Assembly: GCA_021773645.1 (NCBI GenBank)
Contig: JAJFJU010000012.1
Coordinates: 372,001 to 436,000 of the forward strand
Source of the DNA: Gammaproteobacteria bacterium
GTDB lineage: Bacteria; Pseudomonadota; Gammaproteobacteria; HK1
DNA: 64,000 nt
Direction of reading: 5' to 3'
The notes beneath the pieces were generated by a model. That model was not told the DNA's origin. It made no database searches and worked only from the letters and a program-made list of their open reading frames with translations. Shown here one piece after another: positions 52,473 to 61,366 of this stretch (positions are counted from its first letter, which is position 1; each line of letters starts with the position of its first letter). Both the position numbers and the translations under genes were made by a program.

Positions 52473-54959
52473 TCAGAAGCGGCCTTTCACCACACTCAAG
52501 GATCGTCTGTTGCCAGGGTTTGTAAAGGCGGTGGTGCTGAGCGGTACTGGCTTGGCTATGGTATAGCCCTGTGCAAAATCGACCCCGATTTTCTTGAGTT
52601 TTTTAAGAATCGCTGGGGTTTCCACAAATTCGGCGATGGTCTTTTTCCCCATTACCTGACCAATCTCATTGATCGATTTCACCATCGCGCAATCAATGGG
52701 ATCGTCGACGATGTCGCGCACGAAGATGCCATCAATTTTGAGGTAATCCACCGGCAGGTTTTTGAGGTAGGCAAAGGAGGAAAGCCCGCTGCCAAAATCG
52801 TCCAAGGCAAAATGACAGCCCCATTCCTTGAGTACGCGGATAAAACGAGTGGCGGCCGCGAGATTGGCGATAGCGGCGGTCTCGGTGATCTCGAAACAAA
52901 GTTTTTCCGGAGGTACGTGGGTGTTGTCAAGTTGGCGGGTGATAAAGGTAAGAAAATCTTGCTCGCTGAGGGAATGACCCGAGAGGTTGATAGCGCATAG
53001 ATCCAGGCTTTCTACGTGAGCTGGGTGTTTGGCTAGCCAAGAAAGGATGGTACGCACTACCCAGCGATCGATGCGGGTGGAAAGATTGTAGCGTTCCGCC
53101 GCGGGCAGAAAGGCACCGGGAGGAATGAGCTTGCCTTCCTTGTCGATCATGCGTAGCAGCAATTCATAGTGCAGGTCGCCGCCGTTGGGATTATTAATGG
53201 GCTGGATGGTTTGCATCCACAGTTGCAGGCGATCTTCTTCCAATGCTTCGTGAATGCGGGAGACCCATTGCATTTCGCCATGGCGACGCGCCAGTTCCAC
53301 GTCTTCTTCATGATAGATGTGGATACGGTTACGGCCAGCGTCCTTGGCCGCATAGCAGGCAGTATCGGCGGCGCTCAGCAAGCTGGTGATATCGCGACTG
53401 TTGGCATCGATGGGTACCAGGCCGATGCTCACTCCCAGGCTAAAGCTTTTGTCGTCCCACAGAAAACGGAAGTCATCTACCGCTCGACGCAGGCTGGTAG
53501 CTACCCGGCGTGCCTGCTTCAGGGTGCAATGCTCCATCAATACGCCAAATTCATCACCCCCCAGGCGTGCCAGGGTGTCGCGTTTGCGTACCCCAAGTTT
53601 GAGGATATCGCCGAGCTGGCGTAGCAGCTCATCGCCGGCGATATGGCCACAGGTATCGTTGATCACCTTGAATTGGTCAAGATCCAGATACAGCAGCGCG
53701 TGGCGAATATCGGTGCCACGGGCCTGCTCCAGCACCCGTTCTAAACGTTGGGTGAAGGATTGACGGTTAACCAGCCCGGTGAGGGCATCGTGGGTGGCCT
53801 GGTAGGACAGTTGTCGGGCAAGGCGGTGGGCCTCGGTAATATCCTCGCACACCATCAGCACGGTGGCAGCGCCCTGAGGGTGGAGTTGGGCGCGGGCGGT
53901 AGCTCGTACCCACAGCAGGCTGCCATCCCGGCGTACCTGGCGGTGTTCCCAGACCAAGGTCTCGTCGCCATTCGCGATACAGTCTGCAAGACGTAGCTCG
54001 AAGTGTGCTATTTCCTCTTCCGGCAGGATCAGCGAGGCATTCTGGCCGAGCATTTCCTCCAGCGCATAGCCCAACACATCGGCGGCGTAGCGATTAACCG
54101 AGAGCAGGGTGCCATTGGGGTCGAGGGTGAGGAAGATGGCGGGAGTTTCGTCATACAGGCTGCGATAGCGTTGTTCACTGGTGCGCAGGGATTGTTCGGC
54201 ACGGATGCGCTCACTGATCTCGGTTTCTATGCCGATGTAATGGGTGATGTTTCCCATGGCATCCATCATGGGAGAAATGGAGGCCTGGACGTGGTAATAA
54301 CGGCCATCCTTGCGGCGATTGCAAAGCTCCCCCTGCCAGACCCTGCCTTGTTCCAGGGTATACCAAAGTTGTTCATAGACGGCTGCTGGGGTACGGCCAG
54401 ATTTGAGGATGCGGGGATTCTCGCCGATAACCTCGTCAGCCAAGTAGCCACTGATGCGCGCAAAACCCGGATTGACGTATTCGATGCGCCCATCGGGATC
54501 GGTGATTACGATGGCATTGGGGGTTTGTGTGACCACCCGGGAGAGCTTCTCTATCTCCTCATCATTTTCCTTTTTCTGGCGACGGCTGCGAGCGGCGTAC
54601 AGTTCACGCTCCACCGCAGGGCCCAGACGAGCCAGCTCATCTTTGGCAACAAAATCGTGGGCTCCCGAGCGCATCAATTCGGAGACCTGTTCGATGCCTA
54701 CGGCACCAGATATGAGTATGATGGCGGGATCCTGGCCACTTTCATGGATCAGTCTCAGTGCTTCATCTGGGGTCAACCCAGGCAGATTGTAGTCGCAAAG
54801 CACCAGCTCCCATTGCGCATCTTGCAATGCAGTACTGACATCAGCGGCCGTTTCTACCCGCTGCCGATCTGTTTCAAAGCCGGCTTTTTTCAGGGCGTGC
54901 AGAGTCAGTTCAGCATCATCGGCATCGTCTTCAATCAGCAGTACCCTGATAGATTGCAT
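52473..54959 (-). CDS. REC-PAS-PAS-GGDEF-EAL response regulator
   Basis: The 828-residue protein has a receiver at 1-120 with D56 (ELVLCDYNLPG), PAS domains at about 145-265 and 270-390, and GGDEF at 467-471 with an inhibitory RxxD (RKRD) five residues upstream. The C-terminal EAL domain from about 570 has the signature ELL (599-601) instead of EAL, while EITETAAI, DDFGSGLSSFAYL and KIDGIFV are kept. Diguanylate cyclase activity looks likely; phosphodiesterase activity is probable but less certain. ATG 54959 follows the response-regulator stop by 5 nt. Third gene of the kinase operon and probably its output. Confidence 0.9.
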   Translation of the reverse strand: MQSIRVLLIEDDADDAELTLHALKKAGFETDRQRVETAADVSTALQDAQWELVLCDYNLPGLTPDEALRLIHESGQDPAIILISGAVGIEQVSELMRSGAHDFVAKDELARLGPAVERELYAARSRRQKKENDEEIEKLSRVVTQTPNAIVITDPDGRIEYVNPGFARISGYLADEVIGENPRILKSGRTPAAVYEQLWYTLEQGRVWQGELCNRRKDGRYYHVQASISPMMDAMGNITHYIGIETEISERIRAEQSLRTSEQRYRSLYDETPAIFLTLDPNGTLLSVNRYAADVLGYALEEMLGQNASLILPEEEIAHFELRLADCIANGDETLVWEHRQVRRDGSLLWVRATARAQLHPQGAATVLMVCEDITEAHRLARQLSYQATHDALTGLVNRQSFTQRLERVLEQARGTDIRHALLYLDLDQFKVINDTCGHIAGDELLRQLGDILKLGVRKRDTLARLGGDEFGVLMEHCTLKQARRVATSLRRAVDDFRFLWDDKSFSLGVSIGLVPIDANSRDITSLLSAADTACYAAKDAGRNRIHIYHEEDVELARRHGEMQWVSRIHEALEEDRLQLWMQTIQPINNPNGGDLHYELLLRMIDKEGKLIPPGAFLPAAERYNLSTRIDRWVVRTILSWLAKHPAHVESLDLCAINLSGHSLSEQDFLTFITRQLDNTHVPPEKLCFEITETAAIANLAAATRFIRVLKEWGCHFALDDFGSGLSSFAYLKNLPVDYLKIDGIFVRDIVDDPIDCAMVKSINEIGQVMGKKTIAEFVETPAILKKLKKIGVDFAQGYTIAKPVPLSTTAFTNPGNRRSLSVVKGRF

Positions 54960-54964
54960 ATTGT

Positions 54965-55411
54965 TCAGTTCCGTGGTGTTGCCTGTGTATTGAGTAATAG
55001 CCAATACATGCCCAGTTCATTCACTGCCGAGATAAAATCCTCGTAACGTACCGGTTTACGTACGTAGCTGTTGGCGCCATTGCGATAACTCTCCACGATA
55101 TCCGCGTCCTCGTCCGAGGTGGTGAGAATCACTACCGGTAGACACCTTGTTATCGGGTTGTTTCGGATTTCCTTGAGTACTTCGATGCCGTGCAGTTTGG
55201 GGAGTTTGAGATCGAGCAGTACTAGCGTAGGTAGACAGCGTGGGTCGTGAGTGGCGTATTGCCCACGGGCAAAGAGGTAATCCAGGGCCTCTACGCCATC
55301 TTTGACCACGGTTATTTCATTACTAAGCTGATGCTGATTGAAGGCACGCAGGGTGAGTTCTACGTCGTCCGGATTGTCTTCCACCAGAAGGATCTGAGTG
55401 GTTGTGGGCAT
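54965..55411 (-). CDS. Single-domain response regulator (Rcp1-like)
   Basis: The 148-residue receiver has acidic residues VEDNPDD, phospho-acceptor D67 in LVLLDLKLPKLHG and conserved Lys in YVRKPV. No output domain is present. This is the Rcp1 type typical of relay partners of phytochrome-like kinases. The ATG at 55411 with GGGAG is chosen over the frame start at 55489. It lies between the kinase gene (114 bp upstream) and the REC-GGDEF-EAL gene, so it may shuttle phosphate or compete for it. Confidence 0.9.
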   Translation of the reverse strand: MPTTTQILLVEDNPDDVELTLRAFNQHQLSNEITVVKDGVEALDYLFARGQYATHDPRCLPTLVLLDLKLPKLHGIEVLKEIRNNPITRCLPVVILTTSDEDADIVESYRNGANSYVRKPVRYEDFISAVNELGMYWLLLNTQATPRN

Positions 55412-55518
55412 GTTTTTCTCCCAATAGAGGGCTTCCGAAACAATGCCATCCGTGAGCGTTGTGTCAGCAGCTAGGCCGAGGCCAAGCACGCCCCGATATC
55501 TGCCTTAATACGACTATT

Positions 55519-55539
55519 AGGCCCCTTAAGGTGGGGCCT
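55519..55539 (-). terminator. Hairpin at the end of the kinase gene, possible attenuator
   Basis: AGGCCCC (55519-55525) and GGGGCCT (55533-55539) form a 7-bp stem whose loop contains the kinase stop codon (55528-55526). On the minus strand AATAGTCG follows rather than a T-run. It may reduce, not block, expression of the response-regulator genes downstream. Confidence 0.4.
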
Positions 55540-57412
55540 CGGTGGTATTCATATGAGAATCCAGCGTCTCACTGCTTACAGTGAAGTAGAAACAGGCCCC
55601 CTTGTCCACTTCGGACTCGGCCCAAATACGCCCGCCGTGACGATGAATTAGCCGTTCTACCGTTGCCAGGCCGATGCCGCTGCCCGGAAACTCATCGCTG
55701 GGAATCAGCCGTTCGAAGGGGGCGAATAGCCGTCCAGCGTGGGCCATATCAAAGCCGATGCCGTTATCGCGGATAAAGTAGTGGGTTTCGCCATCTACCG
55801 TGCGCATCCCCAGTTCAATCTGTGGCCGTGCTGTTTTTTGGGTGTATTTCCAGGCATTCTCGAGCAGATTTCGGAGCACCACAACCAGCGCTGAGGGATC
55901 GCCTTGGACGCGTAAATTCGGGGTGATTTTGATCTCTGCCTGGCGCTTAGGTTCCGCGGCTTTTAGCTCCGCTAGAATTTCCGCGGCGATGGATGAAAGA
56001 TTGACCGAGTGGGGTTTTAAAACCATGCGTGCGGTGCGGGACAGTGTGAGCAAATCATCAATGAGCTTGCCCATGCGCTGGGTGCCACTGCGGATGCGCT
56101 CCAGATAGTGGATGGCCTGTGGCTCTAGCTTATCTCCGTAATCCTCAGTCAGTGCCTGGCTGAAGCCGTCAATATTGCGTAGTGGGGCACGCAAATCGTG
56201 GGAGACCGAGTAGGCGAAGGCATCGAGTTCCTGATTCAGTTTCTGCAGATTGGCGGTGCGTGCCGCCACCCGGCCTTCCAGTTCTGTATTGAGTTTGAGC
56301 AGAGAAATCTCGGCCTCGCGCCTTTGTATGGCAAGGCCCAGGCGCTTGCTTACTTCCTTGAGCAGGGCACGCTCCTCTTTCAGAAAGGGGCCCTCATCTG
56401 CGGTTGAGAATTGCTCCAGATAGCAGATATCGATGCCCCCGCGCAGCTTGCCATTGACCCTCAAACCTACCTGCTGACACCAGGGGGTTTCGCTAAAGTT
56501 CTCGCTACTGTAATTCTGTTCACCCAAGCGGATGCGGGTGCAAGTGTGGTCCGGGTATTGCCAGCCGGCGGGTAGAATCTCTACTGCCTGGGCACACAAT
56601 TCCTCAGGCGTAACCTTTGCCTGATTAATGATCAGAGAGAGCTGGTAGAGACAGTTAATTTCCTTGCTACGTTCACCTAGGGCCCATTTTTTCTGGGAGA
56701 TTTCCGCCTGTAGCCGCTTCTGTTGGCGCAGATCGTACATGCTGGCGATAAAAAAATGTCCGCCGTGTTCCTCATATTCTCTGAGTTGCAGCAGGTGCGG
56801 CACCACGCTGCCATCTCGGTGTTGACCGTTTACCTTCACTTTACCCCACGACATGTGTCGTTTTCCGCTGGTCAGGTAATGTGTTAGCGCCTGCTGATGA
56901 TGTTCAAAGGTTTCTACGTCCATGATGCGTGACAGTGACTGATCGGTTAGCTCTCCCGGGGCATAGCCGAACATGGCATTGGCCTGGTCGTTGGCGTAGT
57001 GCACTCGACTGTTCCGATCGATGGCAATAATTCCATCGCTGCCCATTTCCGCCACACCACGGTAGCGGATTTCGCTTTGGCTAAGTTCCATCTCACTGCG
57101 TTTCAGGAAGTAACCGGTGAAGGCAATGGCCCAGATGCTGGCCAGGGATAACAGGCGGTTATTGAGCACTATCCACGGAGTGCAAGCGGCGGGGGAGTAG
57201 GCATAAGCGATGAGGATGCATACGCTGCAGATAGCCGCGGTGCCGAGTACGCCACCAATACTAGGTAACCAGAGAGCGAGCAGCATGGCCGGGATATAGG
57301 CCACGCCCATGGCAACACCCAGAGGCACTTGCAGATCCACGGCGAGCACGCCTAGCGTGAGCAGGATGATGGCTGTGAGTAGCCAGGATAGGGGAATATC
57401 AGTTTTCGGCAT
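55526..57412 (-). CDS. Membrane histidine kinase with PAS and GAF-like sensory domains
   Basis: The 628-residue protein has three to four membrane spans within residues 10-102, a PAS domain at 113-230 and a GAF-like region at about 240-365. HisKA has H405 (AYSVSHDLRAPLRNIDGF), followed by an ATPase domain (LRNLLENAWKYT, RDNGIGFDM, GSGIGLATVERLIHRHGG). The kinase core is phytochrome-like (with Rcp1-like partner next door), but no chromophore-binding PHY/GAF cysteine could be recognised. Start ATG 57412 has an AAGGA site. A perfect FNR box is centred about 74 bp upstream. Confidence 0.9.
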   Translation of the reverse strand: MPKTDIPLSWLLTAIILLTLGVLAVDLQVPLGVAMGVAYIPAMLLALWLPSIGGVLGTAAICSVCILIAYAYSPAACTPWIVLNNRLLSLASIWAIAFTGYFLKRSEMELSQSEIRYRGVAEMGSDGIIAIDRNSRVHYANDQANAMFGYAPGELTDQSLSRIMDVETFEHHQQALTHYLTSGKRHMSWGKVKVNGQHRDGSVVPHLLQLREYEEHGGHFFIASMYDLRQQKRLQAEISQKKWALGERSKEINCLYQLSLIINQAKVTPEELCAQAVEILPAGWQYPDHTCTRIRLGEQNYSSENFSETPWCQQVGLRVNGKLRGGIDICYLEQFSTADEGPFLKEERALLKEVSKRLGLAIQRREAEISLLKLNTELEGRVAARTANLQKLNQELDAFAYSVSHDLRAPLRNIDGFSQALTEDYGDKLEPQAIHYLERIRSGTQRMGKLIDDLLTLSRTARMVLKPHSVNLSSIAAEILAELKAAEPKRQAEIKITPNLRVQGDPSALVVVLRNLLENAWKYTQKTARPQIELGMRTVDGETHYFIRDNGIGFDMAHAGRLFAPFERLIPSDEFPGSGIGLATVERLIHRHGGRIWAESEVDKGACFYFTVSSETLDSHMNTTEAPP

Positions 57413-57479
57413 TGCTGTCCTTTATAGAGGGATAGCGGCGCACTCTCTAACAACCTAGCAAATCATCTGGTTTTTGTCC

Positions 57480-57493
57480 TTGATCCAGATCAA
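57480..57493. promoter_or_regulatory. Perfect FNR-type box between the kinase operon and accA
   Basis: TTGATCCAGATCAA is a perfect TTGAT-N4-ATCAA palindrome. It lies 68 bp before the kinase ATG on the minus strand and 69 bp before accA on the plus strand. On the minus side a weak -10 TAGGTT (57457-57452) would place the box near -41.5; on the accA side it would lie upstream of an extended -10. Regulation of the kinase operon by an FNR/CRP-family protein is the more likely reading. Confidence 0.6.
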
Positions 57494-57544
57494 GCAAGTC
57501 TTAGAAATTAGGCCGGTTTTGTCGGTCCTAGCAGCCAGCCTTTT

Positions 57545-57553
57545 TGCTATAGT
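57545..57553 (+). promoter_or_regulatory. Extended -10 element just upstream of accA
   Basis: TGCTATAGT fits the extended -10 pattern (TGnTATAAT) and ends 8 bp before the accA ATG, with no good -35 at standard spacing. A transcript start near 57560 would leave a leader of 1-2 nt, and no ribosome site is visible before the ATG. Confidence 0.45.
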
Positions 57554-57561
57554 CTCGCCTC

Positions 57562-58518
57562 ATGGACCTAAACTTTCTTGAATTTGAGCAGCCTATCGCC
57601 GATCTGGAGGCAAAGATCGAGGCGCTACGCCACGTGGGCACCGATAGCGATATCAATATTGGTGAGGAGATTAGCCGTCTGGAGGGTAAGAGTCGGGATC
57701 TCACCCGTTCCATATACTCGGATCTGAAGCCTTGGCAGGTAGCCCAGGTGGCGCGTCATCCGCAACGCCCCTACACGCTGGATTATATTCCGCAGATCTT
57801 CACGGACTTTCAGGAGCTGCACGGGGATCGTGCCTTTGCCGACGATGGTGCTCTAATCGGCGGTTTGGCACGTCTCGATGACATTCCGGTGATGGTTATC
57901 GGCCATCAGAAGGGACGCGTAACCGCAGAAAAGCTGAAACGAAATTTCGGCATGCCGCGCCCGGAGGGTTATCGCAAGGCGCTGCGGTTGATGCAGTTGG
58001 CCGAGCGCTTTGGCTTGCCGGTACTGACCTTTATCGATACCCCGGGGGCCTATCCCGGCATCGATGCCGAGGAACGCGGTCAGAGTGAGGCCATTGCCCG
58101 TAACCTCTATGTACTGTCTGCACTCAAGACCCCGATTATTTGCACTGTGATTGGCGAGGGCGGCTCTGGTGGGGCCTTGGCCATTGGGGTGGGCGATCGT
58201 CTGCTGATGCTTGGCTACAGCACCTATTCAGTGATTTCCCCTGAGGGTTGTGCGGCAATCCTGTGGAAGGACAGCGCGCGCGCGCAGGATGCGGCGGAGG
58301 CCATGGGGATTACCTCGGAGCGATTAAGTCAATTAGGTCTGGTTGACCGCGTGGTCGACGAGCCCCTGGGTGGTGCCCATCGGGATTCCGAGGCCATGGC
58401 AGCCGCCCTCAAGCAGACTCTCAAGGAAGAACTGACAGGGTTGATGGAGACGGATCTGACGGAACTGGTAGCGGCACGCTATCAGCGGTTGAGTGCCTAC
58501 GGAGAGTTCAAGGACTAG
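57562..58518 (+). CDS. accA: Acetyl-CoA carboxylase carboxyltransferase subunit alpha
   Basis: The 318-residue protein starts [20 protein letters not shown], matching AccA N-termini, and has the full family length. Typical segments are [58 protein letters not shown] and [20 protein letters not shown], which holds an oxyanion-type glycine motif. With AccD it transfers carboxyl from biotin to acetyl-CoA, the first committed step of fatty-acid synthesis. In many gammaproteobacteria tilS follows; here two minus-strand GAF genes intervene. Confidence 0.97.
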   Translation: MDLNFLEFEQPIADLEAKIEALRHVGTDSDINIGEEISRLEGKSRDLTRSIYSDLKPWQVAQVARHPQRPYTLDYIPQIFTDFQELHGDRAFADDGALIGGLARLDDIPVMVIGHQKGRVTAEKLKRNFGMPRPEGYRKALRLMQLAERFGLPVLTFIDTPGAYPGIDAEERGQSEAIARNLYVLSALKTPIICTVIGEGGSGGALAIGVGDRLLMLGYSTYSVISPEGCAAILWKDSARAQDAAEAMGITSERLSQLGLVDRVVDEPLGGAHRDSEAMAAALKQTLKEELTGLMETDLTELVAARYQRLSAYGEFKD

Positions 58519-58532
58519 GCAATTGGATGGAA

Positions 58533-58601
58533 GGCGGACATGGTCCGCCCTACCTGGGGTCCATGTCTAATATCATTTTCGTAGGGCGGACCATGTCCGC
58601 C
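58533..58601. repeat. Perfect 21-bp inverted repeat pair, family P3
   Basis: GGCGGACATGGTCC and GCCCTAC at 58533-58553 are the exact reverse complement of 58581-58601 (GTAGGGCGGACC then ATGTCCGCC), with 27 bp between. Each arm is itself nearly palindromic. The pair lies between the convergent ends of accA and the first GAF gene and could form a long hairpin or cruciform. Related pairs are at 36706-36776 and 52427-52447. Confidence 0.85.
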
Positions 58602-58627
58602 GCTTCCCCCAAGATTCAGGCCTATAG

Positions 58628-59218
58628 TTATTGTTTTCCTTGTTGTATCAGGGTGTGTAGCAGCTCTCCTGCATAACGACACATGAGGGTCAGCAGGGTT
58701 TGATCGTCGGCAGTAAAAGGTTCGCCATCGGCTTTATTCAAAACCTCAATAACCCCTAGCACCTTGCCTCCCCCAATGATTGGGGCAGCGAGGATGGAAT
58801 GGGTTTTAAAGTGTAGTTCCTCGTCGATATTGGCGTAGAAGCGGTCATCCATCTGCACGTCATTGACGATGGTGGCGCGGCGATTTTCCACTACCCAGCC
58901 GGCAATTCCCTTACCTCGTGGTACCCGTCGCCAGGCGAGTTGCTCTTGCGGGATAGCGCCCTGACTGAGCACAAATGAGAGCTCACCTGAGTCCTCGTCC
59001 AGCACCAGCAATGAACCGTCGTCGGCGCGGATGGTCTGGCGGGCGTTGCCAAGAATGTCCGTCAACAGGTCCATGACCTCGCCCTCGCCCTGAGGGTGCT
59101 CCACTGCTTCGGTAAGGTTTTCTAGGGCATCAATAAACTGGCGCAGGGCCTTTAATTCCCGAGTCAGGCGTTGGTTTTCTTCTTCCAGCTGGGCCTGTTC
59201 TTCCGCTTTGGCTTCCAT
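58628..59218 (-). CDS. GAF-domain protein, paralogue 1
   Basis: The 196-residue protein has an N-terminal coiled coil (about 1-38, rich in Glu, Leu and Gln) and one GAF domain from about 50 to 190, with DGSLLVLDEDSGELSFVLSQ, the GIAGWVVENRRATIVNDVQMDD segment and a C-terminal LMCRYAGELLHTLI helix. There is no output domain, so it may act by binding a small ligand and partnering another protein. It is a clear tandem paralogue of the next gene, sharing the block from VENRRATIVN to APIIGGGKVLGVIE. Ribosome site AGGGG. Function unknown. Confidence 0.85.
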   Translation of the reverse strand: MEAKAEEQAQLEEENQRLTRELKALRQFIDALENLTEAVEHPQGEGEVMDLLTDILGNARQTIRADDGSLLVLDEDSGELSFVLSQGAIPQEQLAWRRVPRGKGIAGWVVENRRATIVNDVQMDDRFYANIDEELHFKTHSILAAPIIGGGKVLGVIEVLNKADGEPFTADDQTLLTLMCRYAGELLHTLIQQGKQ

Positions 59219-59281
59219 TTGAGTATCCCCTACATCTTTTTAGGACTCTGTATTTCAGTTTGGACGGTTACCGTCTTATTT

Positions 59282-59929
59282 TCATTCTTGTTGTAATGGC
59301 AAGGATTGGGTCAGGGTGTCCTCTATCCCCAGATTCTGATTTTTCAACAGCGAGTCGAGTAACTCCCCAGCAAAGCGGCAGACCAGTCCCAGATGGGTTT
59401 GATCGCTGATGCTAAATAGCTTGGCGTTCTCTTTATTCAGCAACTCGATGACCCCAAGTACCTTACCACCACCGATGATGGGTGCCGCTAGTACGGCCTG
59501 GGTGTGAAAATCCAGTTCCTGGTCCAGGTGATCATCGAAGCGGTCATCCATCTGCACATTATTGACGATGGTGGCGCGCCGATTCTCTACTACCCAGGAG
59601 GCAATGCCATGCCCTTGGGGAATACGTCGCCATAACAGTTCTTTGCTCGATACCTCACCACGGACAAGAATGAAAACCAGCTCCTCGGTATCTTCATCTC
59701 GCGCCAGTAAGGAGCCATCCTGGGCACGGGTCAGTTTCATGGTGATGCCGAGTATCTCGTTGAGTAACTCAATCACCTGATCATCTGGATGTGGGCTTTC
59801 GACCGCTGCCATGACCTCGCCGAGCGCCTCGATAAAGCGGCGCAGCACGCCAACCTCCTCGTCCAGCCGAGCATTCTCAAGGCTGAGTTGGGCACGATTG
59901 TCGGTATCTGGGCTTTGGGCTTCGGTCAT
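59282..59929 (-). CDS. GAF-domain protein, paralogue 2
   Basis: The 215-residue protein has the same plan as its downstream paralogue: short coiled coil (about 12-45), then GAF with DGSLLARDEDTEELVFILVR, GIASWVVENRRATIVNNVQMDD and APIIGGGKVLGVIELLNKEN. The coiled coil and lack of an output domain point to a small dimeric sensor or scaffold. Upstream is an A/T-rich stretch without a confident promoter, and the ribosome site is weak. The pair divides accA from tilS. Function unknown. Confidence 0.85.
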   Translation of the reverse strand: MTEAQSPDTDNRAQLSLENARLDEEVGVLRRFIEALGEVMAAVESPHPDDQVIELLNEILGITMKLTRAQDGSLLARDEDTEELVFILVRGEVSSKELLWRRIPQGHGIASWVVENRRATIVNNVQMDDRFDDHLDQELDFHTQAVLAAPIIGGGKVLGVIELLNKENAKLFSISDQTHLGLVCRFAGELLDSLLKNQNLGIEDTLTQSLPLQQE

Positions 59930-60030
59930 GTATTATTCTTTTATATCGTTCTTTGTGCGCTGCATCCATTAGCAGAGCTTTTATTATCTAATCCTAGTCC
60001 TTAGACGGGCACTTTCACAAGAATTCCATT

Positions 60031-61365
60031 TTGCTTGATTTTTCTGTTCATTCGTTGGCCCATGCATTGGCGGATTTTCCCGTGGCAAAGCGCTATTGGG
60101 TTGCTTTTAGCGGGGGGGCTGATTCTACCGCGCTGCTACATGCCTTAAGCCTTAATCGGCCGGCGGGAACCGATCTTAAGGCAATCCACGTTCATCATGG
60201 CTTGCAGCCAGAGGCGGATGCCTGGGCACGTCACTGTGAACGCGTATGCGCACGCCTTGGGGTGTCCTGCCGAGTATTGCGGGCGCAAGTCATACGCCAA
60301 GGGGCAGAGAGCCTGGAGGCGGTGGCGCGGCGGGTGCGTTACGGCGCCATGGAGCGCTTGATGGCTACTGGCGACATGCTGTTAGTAGCCCATCATCGTG
60401 AGGATCAGGCGGAGACCGTATTACTGCAGTTATTTCGTGGTGCTGGTCCCCGCGGGTTGGCGGCCATGCCGCCTTGGCGTTCCTTTGGCAGTGGCTGGAT
60501 TGGTCGGCCCTTGTTGGATATGAGTCGCGACAGCATTCATGCCTATGTGGCTGAGAAGCACTTGTCGTGGGTGGAGGACGGGAGTAATCAAGACCTGGTT
60601 CATCGGCGTAATTTTTTGCGCCATGAGGTTTTGCCAAAGTTACAACAACCCTGGCCCGCCTTGGCGGAGGTGCTTGGGAGGGTGGCACAGCATCAAGCCG
60701 AGGCGGCAGAGCTTTTAGCTGATATTGCCCGTGCTGATCTGGCGGCCATGGTATCCGCTGATGCCCGTAGCCTGTGCTGCGATGCATTGTGCCAATTGCC
60801 TCGGTTACGGCGTTCCAATGTGCTGCGCCATTGGTTGCACAGCGGTGGTTTTGCCGTTCCCAGCAGCGCACAACTGAGTGAAATAGGCCGCTGCTTGCTA
60901 GCAGCCAGGGCTGATCGTATGCCGCTGGTGTGCTGGTCTGGAGTGGAGTTGAGGCGCTATCGTCGCCGGCTATACGTGATGGCTCCGTGCCCTCTGCCGC
61001 CGGCTAGTGATGTTCGTATAGCTTGGCATTTAGATAAGGCCCTGCAGCTGCCACACGGGTGCCTGCAGGCCTATGGAGCGGTGGGCGAAGGCATGCATGT
61101 TCCGCAAGGGGCCGCTTTGGAGGTGCGTTTTCGGCAGGGTGGAGAGCGATGTCATCCAGTGGGCCGGAGTCATGGCCAGCGCTTGAAGAAACTATTTCAG
61201 GAAGCCGGTATTCCACCGTGGGAACGTGCCCGGATTCCACTGATTTATCATGGCGAGCAATTAGTGGCGGTTGCGGGGCTGTGGACCTGTGAGCCCTTTG
61301 CCACCGTCAGCGGAGAACCGGGTTGGCGGCTGCAGTGGACTGATTCCACCGTCCGGAAGGGTTGA
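60031..61365 (+). CDS. tilS: tRNA(Ile)-lysidine synthetase
   Basis: The 444-residue enzyme has the N-type ATP pyrophosphatase loop SGGADSTALLH at about 27-37, HVHHGLQPEADAWARHCERV, HHREDQAETVLLQLFRGAG and the segment SRDSIHAYVAEKHLSWVEDGSN. A C-terminal TilS domain RQGGERCHPVGRSHGQRLKK follows. It makes lysidine at C34 of tRNA-Ile(CAU), which is essential for AUA decoding. The frame starts at TTG 60031 with only a poor AAGAA site; a different start cannot be ruled out. Its stop lies 1 bp from the end of the convergent VWA-FHA gene. Confidence 0.95.
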   Translation: MLDFSVHSLAHALADFPVAKRYWVAFSGGADSTALLHALSLNRPAGTDLKAIHVHHGLQPEADAWARHCERVCARLGVSCRVLRAQVIRQGAESLEAVARRVRYGAMERLMATGDMLLVAHHREDQAETVLLQLFRGAGPRGLAAMPPWRSFGSGWIGRPLLDMSRDSIHAYVAEKHLSWVEDGSNQDLVHRRNFLRHEVLPKLQQPWPALAEVLGRVAQHQAEAAELLADIARADLAAMVSADARSLCCDALCQLPRLRRSNVLRHWLHSGGFAVPSSAQLSEIGRCLLAARADRMPLVCWSGVELRRYRRRLYVMAPCPLPPASDVRIAWHLDKALQLPHGCLQAYGAVGEGMHVPQGAALEVRFRQGGERCHPVGRSHGQRLKKLFQEAGIPPWERARIPLIYHGEQLVAVAGLWTCEPFATVSGEPGWRLQWTDSTVRKG

Positions 61366-61366
61366 A

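Noticed and set aside
55526-57412. A bacteriophytochrome
   Set aside because: The kinase core and Rcp1-like partner resemble phytochrome systems, but no chromophore-binding cysteine or PHY domain was recognised and membrane spans are present.
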